16,067 nt of DNA from an uncultured Synechococcus sp. (lineage in GTDB: Bacteria; Cyanobacteriota; Cyanobacteriia; PCC-6307; Cyanobiaceae): positions 1 to 16,067 of the forward strand of contig CAJWAH010000010.1 of the NCBI GenBank assembly GCA_913020095.1, in the 5' to 3' direction. The notes beneath the pieces are model-generated. The model was not told where the DNA came from, did no database searches, and saw only the letters and a program-made list of their open reading frames with translations. Made by a program: the position numbers and the translations under genes. Position 1 is the stretch's first letter. Each line of letters begins with the position of its first letter. Of this stretch, positions 7,581-13,751 are shown piece by piece.

Positions 7581-8456
7581 TTGTCGCTGCTCGACTGGTT
7601 TGCTGATCGCCGTAAGACAGCTCCGGCGCTGCGCCCAACGCCGGAGCCCGATGAGGGTGATGGCCTGTGGAGCAAATGCCCGGAATGCGGCGAGGTGGTC
7701 TACCGCAAAGACCTCATTGCCAACGCCAGTGTTTGCGCATCTTGCGGCTATCACCACCGGATTCACAGCGAAGAGCGCCTGCGGATCTTGCTGGATCCCG
7801 GCAGCTTCATTCCCCTCGATGGTGAGCTGAGCCCCACCGATCCGCTCGCCTTTAAAGACCGCCGCGCCTATGCCGATCGACTGCGCGATAGCCAAAGCCA
7901 AACAGGCATGCGCGATGCCGTGGTCTGCGGCACTGGAACCATCGAAGGGCAAGGCATTGCATTGGCGGTGATGGATTTCCGCTTCATGGGCGGAAGCATG
8001 GGCTCGGTGGTGGGTGAAAAGATCACCCGCTTGATCGAAACGGCCACCGAGCAACAACTGCCTGTGCTGGTGGTCTGCGCCAGCGGCGGTGCCCGCATGC
8101 AGGAGGGCATGTTGAGCCTGATGCAGATGGCCAAGATCTCCGGCGCGCTCGAGCGGCACCGGGCCAGAAAACTGCTCTACATCCCCCTGCTCACCCACCC
8201 CACCACCGGTGGTGTCACCGCCAGCTTCGCGATGCTGGGCGATCTGATCTTGGCCGAGCCCAAAGCCTTGATTGGCTTTGCTGGCCGCCGGGTGATTGAG
8301 CAAACCCTGCGCGAAAAACTGCCCGACAACTTCCAAACCGCGGAATACCTCCAAGACCACGGGTTTGTTGACGCCATCATTCCGCGCACCCAGCTGCGCA
8401 GCCGCCTGGCGAGCTTGCTGCAAATGCACCACCAACCAGCGACAGTTTCGGCATGA
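7581..8456 (+). CDS. accD: acetyl-CoA carboxylase carboxyltransferase subunit beta
   Basis: AccD with AccA forms the carboxyltransferase that moves CO2 from biotin to acetyl-CoA, giving malonyl-CoA for fatty acid synthesis. The 291-residue protein starts [10 protein letters not shown], then a four-Cys zinc ribbon (Cys33, Cys36, Cys52, Cys55). The crotonase-like core shows [56 protein letters not shown] and [11 protein letters not shown]. All match bacterial and plastid AccD. The start is TTG 7581 behind AGAGGA. The last codons overlap the ATG of the next gene (ATGA). accA, accB and accC are not in the window. Confidence 0.97.
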   Translation: MSLLDWFADRRKTAPALRPTPEPDEGDGLWSKCPECGEVVYRKDLIANASVCASCGYHHRIHSEERLRILLDPGSFIPLDGELSPTDPLAFKDRRAYADRLRDSQSQTGMRDAVVCGTGTIEGQGIALAVMDFRFMGGSMGSVVGEKITRLIETATEQQLPVLVVCASGGARMQEGMLSLMQMAKISGALERHRARKLLYIPLLTHPTTGGVTASFAMLGDLILAEPKALIGFAGRRVIEQTLREKLPDNFQTAEYLQDHGFVDAIIPRTQLRSRLASLLQMHHQPATVSA

Positions 8457-8842
8457 GCACCCGGCTGCTGTCGTGGCTGTTGCTCTTGATCCTGCTGCTG
8501 GCACCAGGGCCAGCAGCCTGGGCTGGACCGGTGGAGTGGATTGAGGTGCCAGCCACCGAGGAAGGACAGCAGTGGTGGGATAAAGGCAGCCTCAGGCTCA
8601 ACCGCCGCGGTGAGCTCACCGTGCTCAGCCGGTTCACGCCAGCGGCCAGCGATGACAAACCCAATCCATCGGGCCAGTTGTATGTGATGGCGATTGAGTG
8701 CGGCAGCCAGCGCTTCCGCGATCTTCAAGTCAATGGCCTGCCCAAGCTGCAGGCCGAATGGGAGATTGCCTCTGAAGACGCCTTGATCTCCAGCGTGATG
8801 GAGCAGGTTTGCAGCGAAGCTCAGCAGCAGGGGTTGGCCTAA
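8453..8842 (+). CDS. secreted hypothetical protein
   Basis: This 129-residue protein begins with a clear Sec signal peptide: MSTR, a long Leu-rich core, then PAAWA with probable cleavage after residue 24, so the mature protein is periplasmic or extracellular. The mature part ([19 protein letters not shown]) continues with Arg/Leu strands and [13 protein letters not shown]. The pattern Trp-Ile, an intervening region, then a strand ending in Glu-Cys recalls the surface-adhesin E-like fold, but this is only a resemblance. Two Cys (in IECGS and QVCSE) could form a disulfide. It overlaps accD by 4 bases and shares one base with the downstream oxidoreductase start (TAATG), so it is a middle gene of one operon. 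Confidence 0.75.
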   Translation: MSTRLLSWLLLLILLLAPGPAAWAGPVEWIEVPATEEGQQWWDKGSLRLNRRGELTVLSRFTPAASDDKPNPSGQLYVMAIECGSQRFRDLQVNGLPKLQAEWEIASEDALISSVMEQVCSEAQQQGLA

Positions 8843-9951
8843 TGAGCGCCCCTCGCCCGCTTGGAGTCGCCATCGCTGGGCTGGGCTTTGGCGAGAAGGT
8901 GCACATCCCCGCGCTGCGCGCCTGCCCCCAAGCCGTGCCCGTGGCGTTGTGGCATCCACGCCAAGAGCGGGTCGAGCAGGCCAGTCGCGCCGCGGAGCTT
9001 CCTGGCAGCAGCAACTTTGAGCAGGTGCTCGGCGACCCTGCGGTGGAAGCGGTGGTGATTGCCACCCCACCAGCCGCCCGGTTTGCACTGGCCCAACAAG
9101 CGCTTCTTGCTGGAAAGCATCTGCTGCTGGAAAAACCGGTGGCCCTCAATGCCACAGAAGCCCAGCAGCTCGAGCAGTTGGCCCTCGAACGGGGTCTAGT
9201 TTGCGCAGTGAATTTCGAATACCGGGCGGTTCCAGCGTTTCAACAGCTGGCCGCCCTGCTGCAACAGGGCTGGATCGGCGATCCCTGGTTGCTTCGTTTT
9301 GATTGGCTGATGGGCAGCCGGGCCAACCCCCAACGCCCTTGGAATTGGTATTCCCAGCAGGCCCAAGGAGGTGGGGTATTGGGTGCCTTGGGCAGCCATG
9401 CCTTCGACATGATGCAGTGGCTGGTGGGCCCCATCCGCCAAGTGCAAGCCCAGCTGTCGGTAGCGATCAGCGAAAGGCCCAGAGCTGATGGCTCCGGGAT
9501 GGGGCAGGTGGATGCTGCCGATACGGCATTTACCCAACTGCAACTCGAACCCCAGTGGCCAGGGGCGCGCCAACAGCTTTCAGCCCAAATCGCCTTGGCC
9601 TCCACCGCCCGCCAGGGACGCGGCTGCTGGATGGAGCTCTACGGCTCAGAGGGAACGCTGGTGCTGGGGTCCAGCAATCAGAGCGACTACGTCCATGGCT
9701 TTGCCTTGCAGGGATCCAAGGGTGGTGAGGGGTTGGCACCCCTGCCTCAGGATCCAAGCTTGAGCTTTGCTCGCAGCTGGGAGGACGGCCGCATCGCCCC
9801 GGTGAGCCGCCTGATCGGCTGGTGGGCTGAGGCCGTTCGCCAGCAGCGCCCCATGGTGCCCGGGCTCCTGGAGGGGCTCGCCAGCCAGCAGGTGATGGAT
9901 GCCTGCGTGAGCAGCCATCAAACGGGACAAACCATGAGGCTCGGGCTCTAG
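8842..9951 (+). CDS. Gfo/Idh/MocA-family NAD(P)-dependent oxidoreductase
   Basis: The 369-residue protein has an N-terminal Rossmann fold with GVAIAGLGFGEKVHIPAL (nucleotide binding, about 8-25). The family motif EKP is at 97-99 (LLLEKPVALNATEA), and GGGVLGALGSHAFDMMQWL carries the His186/Asp189 pair near the active site of the C-terminal domain. These are standard for sugar, inositol or pseudo-sugar dehydrogenases and related biliverdin-reductase-like enzymes. The substrate cannot be told from sequence. The start ATG 8842 overlaps the TAA of the secreted protein by one base. No sugar operon surrounds it; the neighbours are accD and a chelatase. Confidence 0.9.
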   Translation: MSAPRPLGVAIAGLGFGEKVHIPALRACPQAVPVALWHPRQERVEQASRAAELPGSSNFEQVLGDPAVEAVVIATPPAARFALAQQALLAGKHLLLEKPVALNATEAQQLEQLALERGLVCAVNFEYRAVPAFQQLAALLQQGWIGDPWLLRFDWLMGSRANPQRPWNWYSQQAQGGGVLGALGSHAFDMMQWLVGPIRQVQAQLSVAISERPRADGSGMGQVDAADTAFTQLQLEPQWPGARQQLSAQIALASTARQGRGCWMELYGSEGTLVLGSSNQSDYVHGFALQGSKGGEGLAPLPQDPSLSFARSWEDGRIAPVSRLIGWWAEAVRQQRPMVPGLLEGLASQQVMDACVSSHQTGQTMRLGL

Positions 9952-9992
9952 AGAAAGCCAGGCGATAGCGTCGCTTGCAGTAAGGCCCCCCC

Positions 9993-11066
9993 ATGGCGGA
10001 CGACTTCACCAGCGCAGACGGACTCGGCGTACTGATCTGCGGCCATGGCAGCCGGAATCGCTTGGCGGTCGATGAATTTGCCAAGCTCGCTGATGGCCTG
10101 CGCCGCAAGCTCCCCCAACTGCCGGTGGAGCATGGCTACTTGGAATTTGCCAGGCCCATCCTTCGCGATGGCCTCGAGAAGCTGAGGCAGCAAGGGGTTC
10201 AGCGGGTGCTGGCCGTGCCAGGGATGCTGTTTGCCGCTGGCCACGCCAAGAACGACATCCCATCGGTGCTGAACACCTACAGCGCTGAGACCGGCCTGCA
10301 GGTCGACTACGGCCGCGAACTGGGGGTTGACCTCAAGATGATCCAAGCGGCGGGGGCACGCATCCGCGAGGCCATCGATCAGGCCAGCGGCGATGTGCCC
10401 TTGAGCGACACCCTGCTGGTGGTGGTGGGCCGCGGCTCCTCTGACCCCGATGCCAACTCCAATGTCGCCAAGGTGACCCGGATGCTGGTGGAGGGTTTTG
10501 GCTTTGGCTGGGGTGAAACGGTGTACTCCGGTGTCACCTTCCCCTTGGTGGAGCCTGGCCTACGCCATGTGGTGAAGCTGGGCTTCAAGCGCGTGATCGT
10601 GTTCCCCTATTTCTTGTTTTCAGGGGTGCTGGTCAGCCGCATCCGGCAGCACAGCGAACGCGTTGCCGCAGACCATCCCGAGGTGGAATTCCTGCAAGCC
10701 AGCTACCTCGGTGATCACCCATTGGTGATCGACACCTTCATTGAGCGGGTAGCGGAGGTGGTTCGCGGTGACACCGCCATGAACTGCTCACTCTGCAAAT
10801 ACCGTCAGCAGGTGCTGGGTTTTGAAACCGAGGTTGGCGCTCCCCAGCACAGCCACCACCACCACGTGGAGGGCCTCAATGAGCCCTGCCAACTCTGTGA
10901 AAACGAATGCACCGGCGCTTGCCAGCCCGATGGCGTGCCGCTTCCCCAGGGCAGTCATGACCACAGTCACGACCATGGTCATCACCACCCGATCTATCCC
11001 CACGCCGATCACCCCCTCGGGCCTCGCACGATGCAGATCAAATCGGAAGAGAAACCATGCATCTGA
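9993..11066 (+). CDS. cbiX: CbiX-type sirohydrochlorin cobaltochelatase with Cys-rich and His-rich tail
   Basis: CbiX inserts cobalt into sirohydrochlorin early in anaerobic-type cobalamin synthesis; related proteins insert iron or nickel. The 357-residue protein is the long double-domain form. The first domain has ICGHGSRN (His18) and MLFAAGHAKNDIPS (His84); the second has VVGRGSSDPDAN, with Arg where the first has His, and VFPYFLFSGVLV. After residue 260 comes MNCSLC (residues 263-268), the MxCxxC motif linked to a 4Fe-4S cluster in Bacillus megaterium CbiX. A second Cys group follows (CQLCENECTGAC), then a His-rich tail with SHDHSHDHGHHH. The tail suggests metal storage or delivery. TAAGG at 9981-9985 is a plausible ribosome-binding site. 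No cobalamin riboswitch was recognised upstream. Confidence 0.9.
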   Translation: MADDFTSADGLGVLICGHGSRNRLAVDEFAKLADGLRRKLPQLPVEHGYLEFARPILRDGLEKLRQQGVQRVLAVPGMLFAAGHAKNDIPSVLNTYSAETGLQVDYGRELGVDLKMIQAAGARIREAIDQASGDVPLSDTLLVVVGRGSSDPDANSNVAKVTRMLVEGFGFGWGETVYSGVTFPLVEPGLRHVVKLGFKRVIVFPYFLFSGVLVSRIRQHSERVAADHPEVEFLQASYLGDHPLVIDTFIERVAEVVRGDTAMNCSLCKYRQQVLGFETEVGAPQHSHHHHVEGLNEPCQLCENECTGACQPDGVPLPQGSHDHSHDHGHHHPIYPHADHPLGPRTMQIKSEEKPCI

Positions 11067-11114
11067 CGATCACATTCGTCGCGGTCTCATGCCAGTCTCA
11101 TAAGACCCACAATC

Positions 11115-11129
11115 ATTAGCCCTGCTAAT
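11115..11129 (+). terminator. hairpin after cbiX, terminator candidate
   Basis: ATTAGC (11115-11120) and GCTAAT (11124-11129) pair perfectly around a CCT loop, followed by CGTTTCC. The stem is AT-rich and the T-tract is interrupted, so termination would be modest. It lies about 50 bases after the cbiX stop. A tandem GTCTCAT repeat (11084-11090 and 11095-11101) lies just upstream. Confidence 0.4.
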
Positions 11130-11138
11130 CGTTTCCTG

Positions 11139-11233
11139 TTCTCCACAGCTCGGGAGGTTTTTCCCCAGGCCTTGGCGGGGCTTTCCACAGGTTTTCTGTC
11201 GAAAAGCTCCTGATTTGGCCATTCTGTGGAGAT
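11139..11233. repeat. cluster of DnaA-box-like 9-mers
   Basis: Within 95 bases there are five near matches to TTTTCCACA, the form reported for cyanobacterial DnaA boxes. They are TTCTCCACA (11139-11147, +), TTTTCCCCA (11159-11167, +), CTTTCCACA (11181-11189, +), TTTTCGACA (11197-11205, -) and ATCTCCACA (11225-11233, -). The first four have one mismatch, the last two. None is perfect. No dnaN or dnaA gene is nearby, so a chromosomal origin is not supported by context. Confidence 0.35.
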
Positions 11234-11248
11234 CGCCTCAGTCCAAAC

Positions 11249-11279
11249 GAATCGCTTGACGCTCGAGGCCAAGCGATTC
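11249..11279. repeat. perfect 10-bp inverted repeat
   Basis: GAATCGCTTG (11249-11258) and CAAGCGATTC (11270-11279) are exact reverse complements separated by 11 bases. No T-tract follows on the plus strand and only GTTTGG follows on the minus strand, so an intrinsic terminator is unlikely. A protein-binding operator or an RNA hairpin upstream of the DUF2811 gene is more plausible. Confidence 0.6.
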
Positions 11280-11364
11280 AACCAGCAGAAAGTCGTCATG
11301 TTCGGTTGATACAGACGCTGCTAGCGAGGGCAATCTCAGCGATGAGACAGAGGCTGAGTAGCTA

Positions 11365-11688
11365 ATGGCACACCCTTTGACGAAGCACCCCGATGTGTGG
11401 CTTCATCACTGGGCAAGCGGAGAGCCAACGTTGAACGACGGGTGCACCAGTCAGACCAGTAACGCCAACCAGAGTCAGGAAATCATCAGCCTGGAAGCCG
11501 AAATCCCCGAATCCCTGTTCGGCAGCATGCAGGGCTTCCTGCAATCCAACCCGCAGTGGGATCAATACCAACTCGTGAGCTCGGCCTTGGCCAGCTTCCT
11601 GTTCCAAAACGGCAGCAGTGATAGCGCTGTTGCCCAGCACTACTTGAACGGCCTGTTCAGCCGCTCCTGTGATGTTGCCGCTAGCTAA
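11365..11688 (+). CDS. DUF2811 domain protein
   Basis: The 107-residue protein carries the cyanobacterial DUF2811 domain in its second half: ISLEAEIPESLFGSMQGFLQ, then WDQYQLVSSALASFLFQNGS and a final HYLNGLF. The domain is short, helical and of unknown function. The first 40 residues are a polar, low-complexity extension with two His and one Cys. ATG 11365 is the only good start; AGAGG at 11349-11353 lies 11 bases upstream, a somewhat long spacing. The gene stands alone, with a 298-base structured gap before it and a hairpin after it, so it probably has its own promoter, although no convincing -35/-10 pair was seen. Confidence 0.85.
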   Translation: MAHPLTKHPDVWLHHWASGEPTLNDGCTSQTSNANQSQEIISLEAEIPESLFGSMQGFLQSNPQWDQYQLVSSALASFLFQNGSSDSAVAQHYLNGLFSRSCDVAAS

Positions 11689-11697
11689 ACAGCGGTC

Positions 11698-11727
11698 AAA
11701 ACATTTGATTGCCAATCAATACGTTTT
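11698..11727 (+). terminator. hairpin terminator candidate after the DUF2811 gene
   Basis: Nested arms AAAAC (11698-11702) with GTTTT (11723-11727) and TTGATT (11705-11710) with AATCAA (11714-11719) form an 11-bp stem with a small internal loop. The stem starts 9 bases after the stop and its 3' arm ends in TTTT. This fits an intrinsic terminator, possibly bidirectional. The remaining bases to 11818 hold no recognised element. Confidence 0.5.
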
Positions 11728-11818
11728 ATCCCCGAACCACAATTCACGAGCCAGACAATACCGATCGCCATTAACACCGGCATAGGGCCCTTTTCAGGGA
11801 TGAACCTCAGGTTTTTGG

Positions 11819-12535
11819 ATGGCTCTGTATTACTCAGCCAAACGGGCAGCCAATGAGGCAGAAAGGCTCCAAGCCCTAGCCGAATATCGCGTGCTGGGGA
11901 CCCGACCAGAGCAGTGTTACGACGACATCACCCGCATCGCTTCCATCACCTGCGGCACACCGATTGCGCTGATGAGCTTGGTGAGCGATGAGAAGCAATG
12001 GTTCAAGTCCACCGTTGGCTTAGAAGCACGAGAAACACCACGGGATTGGTCGTTTTGCGCCCATGCCATCGCCGATTCCGAGCCGATGATCATTGAGGAC
12101 GCCCTCAACGACAAACGCTTTCGGCATAACCCTCTGGTCAGCGGCGATCCCAAGATTCGCCTCTATGCCGGCTTCCCACTGGAAACACCCACGGAACATC
12201 GCCTCGGCACCCTCTGCGTGATTGACCGCAAACCGGGAGCACTCAGTGATGCGCAGCTGATCGTGATGAAGTCGCTGGCGCGGCAGGTGGTGACCCTGTT
12301 GGAACTGCGCCGCCGCTCACTGCGCCTGCTCAACAGCTTGAGCAGCATCACCAGCAGCCAACAGGTGCTCCCCATCTGCTCCTATTGCAGAAAGGTGCGT
12401 GATTCCGAAGGGGACTGGGACTACCTGGAGAGCTACCTCAGCCGCACCACCTCGATGGGCTTTAGCCATGGCGTCTGTGACCACTGCCTCGATGAGCACT
12501 TCCCTGAGGTGGTGGATGCATTGAAGAATTCGTAG
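11819..12535 (+). CDS. GAF sensor protein with CxxC/CxxC C-terminal module
   Basis: The 238-residue protein has a GAF domain at about 15-165: EYRVLGTRPEQCYDDITRIA, LMSLVSDEKQWFKSTVGLEA, RDWSFCAHAI, NPLVSGDPKIRLYAGFPL and LGTLCVIDRKPG. This is a widespread bacterial GAF subtype that often precedes kinase or cyclase domains. A helix then leads to a short module with two Cys pairs (Cys187/Cys190 in LPICSYCRKVRD and Cys220/Cys223 in GVCDHC). The same LPICxxCKKIRD...FSHGxCPxC pattern recurs at the ends of many PAS, GAF and receiver proteins and may bind metal or sense redox. No kinase, cyclase, phosphatase or DNA-binding domain is present, so output must go through a partner. It is cytoplasmic. 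No clear Shine-Dalgarno precedes ATG 11819. Confidence 0.85.
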   Translation: MALYYSAKRAANEAERLQALAEYRVLGTRPEQCYDDITRIASITCGTPIALMSLVSDEKQWFKSTVGLEARETPRDWSFCAHAIADSEPMIIEDALNDKRFRHNPLVSGDPKIRLYAGFPLETPTEHRLGTLCVIDRKPGALSDAQLIVMKSLARQVVTLLELRRRSLRLLNSLSSITSSQQVLPICSYCRKVRDSEGDWDYLESYLSRTTSMGFSHGVCDHCLDEHFPEVVDALKNS

Positions 12536-12669
12536 TCGCTAAGGCTTGCGGTCAGCGCAACACAAGTAACGCAACATCAAGTTGAACATCACAGAATCCA
12601 ACGTTCTGATTCGAAACAACAAATCAACGCCATTTCTGGTTGGTTCTGATAATTTCGCCTGAGCGAATA
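12536..12669. other. intergenic spacer with two short hairpins
   Basis: The spacer between the GAF gene and the small ORF holds TTGCG/CGCAA (12546-12560, 5-base loop) and TTCGC/GCGAA (12654-12667, CTGA loop). The second ends two bases before the ATG at 12670. GATAAT at 12648-12653 resembles a -10 element but has no -35 partner at normal spacing. No confident promoter or terminator can be named. Confidence 0.3.
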
Positions 12670-12843
12670 ATGGTTGAAATGTCAGACACCATTTCATTCA
12701 TTGAAAAGCTGGCTGAGCGCCGCAGCCAACTCATCCAGCGCGCAGCGGACGCCACAACAGAGGGCGAACGCCAGCACTGGCTCGAGGTGGCTGAGCAGCT
12801 GCAAATCATGATCCAGCTCCACACCACACCGGTTGCTGCCTGA
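12670..12843 (+). CDS. small hypothetical protein (57 aa)
   Basis: I do not recognise this protein. It is predicted all-helical: DTISFIEKLAERRSQLIQRA, then a TTEG turn and ERQHWLEVAEQLQIMIQ. The spacing of hydrophobic residues suggests a helical hairpin or a short coiled coil. It has no signal peptide, membrane segment or Cys. Starts are possible at ATG 12670 or ATG 12679; I chose 12670 because GAG at 12661 lies at useful spacing, but support is thin. It lies 46 bases before mscL on the same strand. The amphipathic order argues against a chance ORF, yet confidence that it is a real gene is moderate. Confidence 0.55.
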   Translation: MVEMSDTISFIEKLAERRSQLIQRAADATTEGERQHWLEVAEQLQIMIQLHTTPVAA

Positions 12844-12889
12844 AACCAAGCAGCAAAGTCGCCATCCTGAGTTCATGTAGGGCAATCCC

Positions 12890-13264
12890 ATGGGCAAAGG
12901 ACTCGGACGCGAATTTCTTGACTTCATCAACCGCGGCAACGTGGTTGATCTGGCCGTGGCCGTGATCATTGGCGCGGCCTTCACCAAGGTGGTCCAAGCG
13001 GTTGTGGAGCTATTCACCACCGCAGCCCTCAACCCCACCATGGCCGAATTGGGCATTGATTCGATCGAGAGTTGGCCAGCAGGGAACCTGTTGGTGGCCC
13101 TGCTGAACTTTGTGGTGGTGGCTGCGGTTGTGTTTGTGGTGGTCAAAAGCGTGGAGCGGCTCAGGCACCGCACCGCCAAAGCCGATCCTGCCTCGGACAG
13201 CCAAAAGCAATTGGCGCAAGCTGTGGAGCGGCTCAGCGCAGCTTTGGAAGAGCGACGTCTCTAG
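12890..13264 (+). CDS. mscL: large-conductance mechanosensitive channel
   Basis: MscL is a homopentameric inner-membrane channel that opens under high membrane tension to release solutes during hypo-osmotic shock. The N-terminal helix and first membrane segment are canonical: EFLDFINRGNVVDLAVAVII, then GAAFTKVVQ. The periplasmic loop is compact and the usual PPLG-like start of that loop is replaced by TTAALNPTMAELG. The second membrane segment is VALLNFVVVAAVVFVVVKSV, and a charged C-terminal helix ends EERRL. At 124 residues it is slightly shorter than the usual 130-140, mainly in the loop. It is likely a single gene with its own regulation. Confidence 0.93.
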   Translation: MGKGLGREFLDFINRGNVVDLAVAVIIGAAFTKVVQAVVELFTTAALNPTMAELGIDSIESWPAGNLLVALLNFVVVAAVVFVVVKSVERLRHRTAKADPASDSQKQLAQAVERLSAALEERRL

Positions 13265-13273
13265 GGCTGTGTC

Positions 13274-13300
13274 GTTGTGAGTCGTACGACTCTTGACAAC
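13274..13300. repeat. extended palindrome after mscL
   Basis: GAGTCGTACGACTC (13279-13292) is a perfect 14-bp palindrome. It is flanked by GTTGT (13274-13278) and ACAAC (13296-13300), which also pair, leaving a 3-base bulge TTG. The right side contains TTGACA (13293-13298), identical to a consensus -35 hexamer, but no -10 lies 16-18 bases downstream. A second hairpin, AACCG/CGGTT with loop CAA, follows directly at 13301-13313. This may be an operator for a dimeric regulator or a transcript-end structure for mscL; there is no T-tract. Confidence 0.6.
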
Positions 13301-13355
13301 AACCGCAACGGTTCAGTCGCGAGGTGGTCACACAAAACCCATTCAGTGGATCCGT

Positions 13356-13437
13356 CAGCTCCTGAAGCGGTGGGATGCAGGGGAGCTGGCTGGGCTGGAT
13401 CGTTCCGCACACACCAGCCCAACTCTTCACACCAGCT
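13356..13437 (+). promoter_or_regulatory. structured leader with competing stems upstream of the HTH gene
   Basis: Three long-range pairings are visible. CAGCTCC (13356-13362) pairs with GGAGCTG (13382-13388). AGCTGG (13384-13389) pairs with CCAGCT (13432-13437). TGGGCTGG (13391-13398) pairs with CCAGCCCA (13414-13421). The first two share bases 13384-13388 and so exclude each other, while the second and third stack into one long arm. The downstream arm ends 8 bases before the ATG at 13446, and no clean Shine-Dalgarno is seen. This layout would suit a cis-acting RNA switch or autoregulatory element, but no known riboswitch class was recognised. Confidence 0.45.
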
Positions 13438-13445
13438 GAGCAACC

Positions 13446-13673
13446 ATGGCGATTACCAGCAAACGCTACCCAGATCCGCTGCAACTCACGCGCCGCGAGT
13501 GCGAAGTGCTGCAGCTGCTCTGCGATGGTCTCACCAATCAGCAGATCGGCCAGCGGTTGCATATCGCTGGCTCAACAGCCCGGGGGCATGTGCAAACGAT
13601 CATGCAAAAGCTTGATGTTCAAGGCCGCACAGCAGCCGCAGCGGAAGGTATCCGGCGGCAGCTGGCTCGTTAG
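13446..13673 (+). CDS. stand-alone LuxR-type helix-turn-helix regulator
   Basis: The 75-residue protein is almost entirely a LuxR/GerE DNA-binding domain: LTRRECEVLQLLCDGLTNQQ, then IGQRLHIAGSTARGHVQTIM and QKLDVQGRTAAAAEG. There is no sensor or receiver domain. Two Cys (19 and 26) lie in the first helices. Small receiver-less LuxR proteins are known in cyanobacteria (PedR is one, redox-controlled through a Cys), but identity with PedR is not claimed. The domain is 36 of 62 residues identical to the HTH of the next gene, pointing to an old tandem duplication. ATG 13446 follows a strongly structured leader. It may act as a partner or competitor of its neighbour. Confidence 0.85.
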   Translation: MAITSKRYPDPLQLTRRECEVLQLLCDGLTNQQIGQRLHIAGSTARGHVQTIMQKLDVQGRTAAAAEGIRRQLAR

Positions 13674-13751
13674 GACGTTGCTATCAAAAGTGTGTGATCC
13701 AGCTGCCGACACCGCGGTGCCATCAGCAGCTCAAACGCTTGCGAAGCTGAG

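Noticed and set aside
9952..9992. Cobalamin riboswitch upstream of cbiX
   Set aside because: The gap is only 41 bases and has no B12-box-like conserved sequence; it holds only a weak GCGA/TCGC repeat and a ribosome-binding site.
11087..11299. A 70-codon minus-strand ORF in the cbiX-DUF2811 gap
   Set aside because: It spans inverted repeats and box-like motifs, has no recognisable domain or ribosome-binding site, and its composition looks like translated non-coding DNA.
11067..11364. Chromosomal replication origin
   Set aside because: The DnaA-like boxes are imperfect and there is no dnaN, dnaA or clear AT-rich unwinding region beside them, so only the box cluster is reported.
13422..13432. 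ACTCTTCACAC, one base from the ACTCCTCACAC core of the cyanobacterial small RNA Yfr1
   Set aside because: The match is imperfect, no 3' terminator hairpin with a T-tract follows, and as I recall Yfr1 sits near guaB/trxA rather than before a LuxR gene. Probably chance inside the leader.
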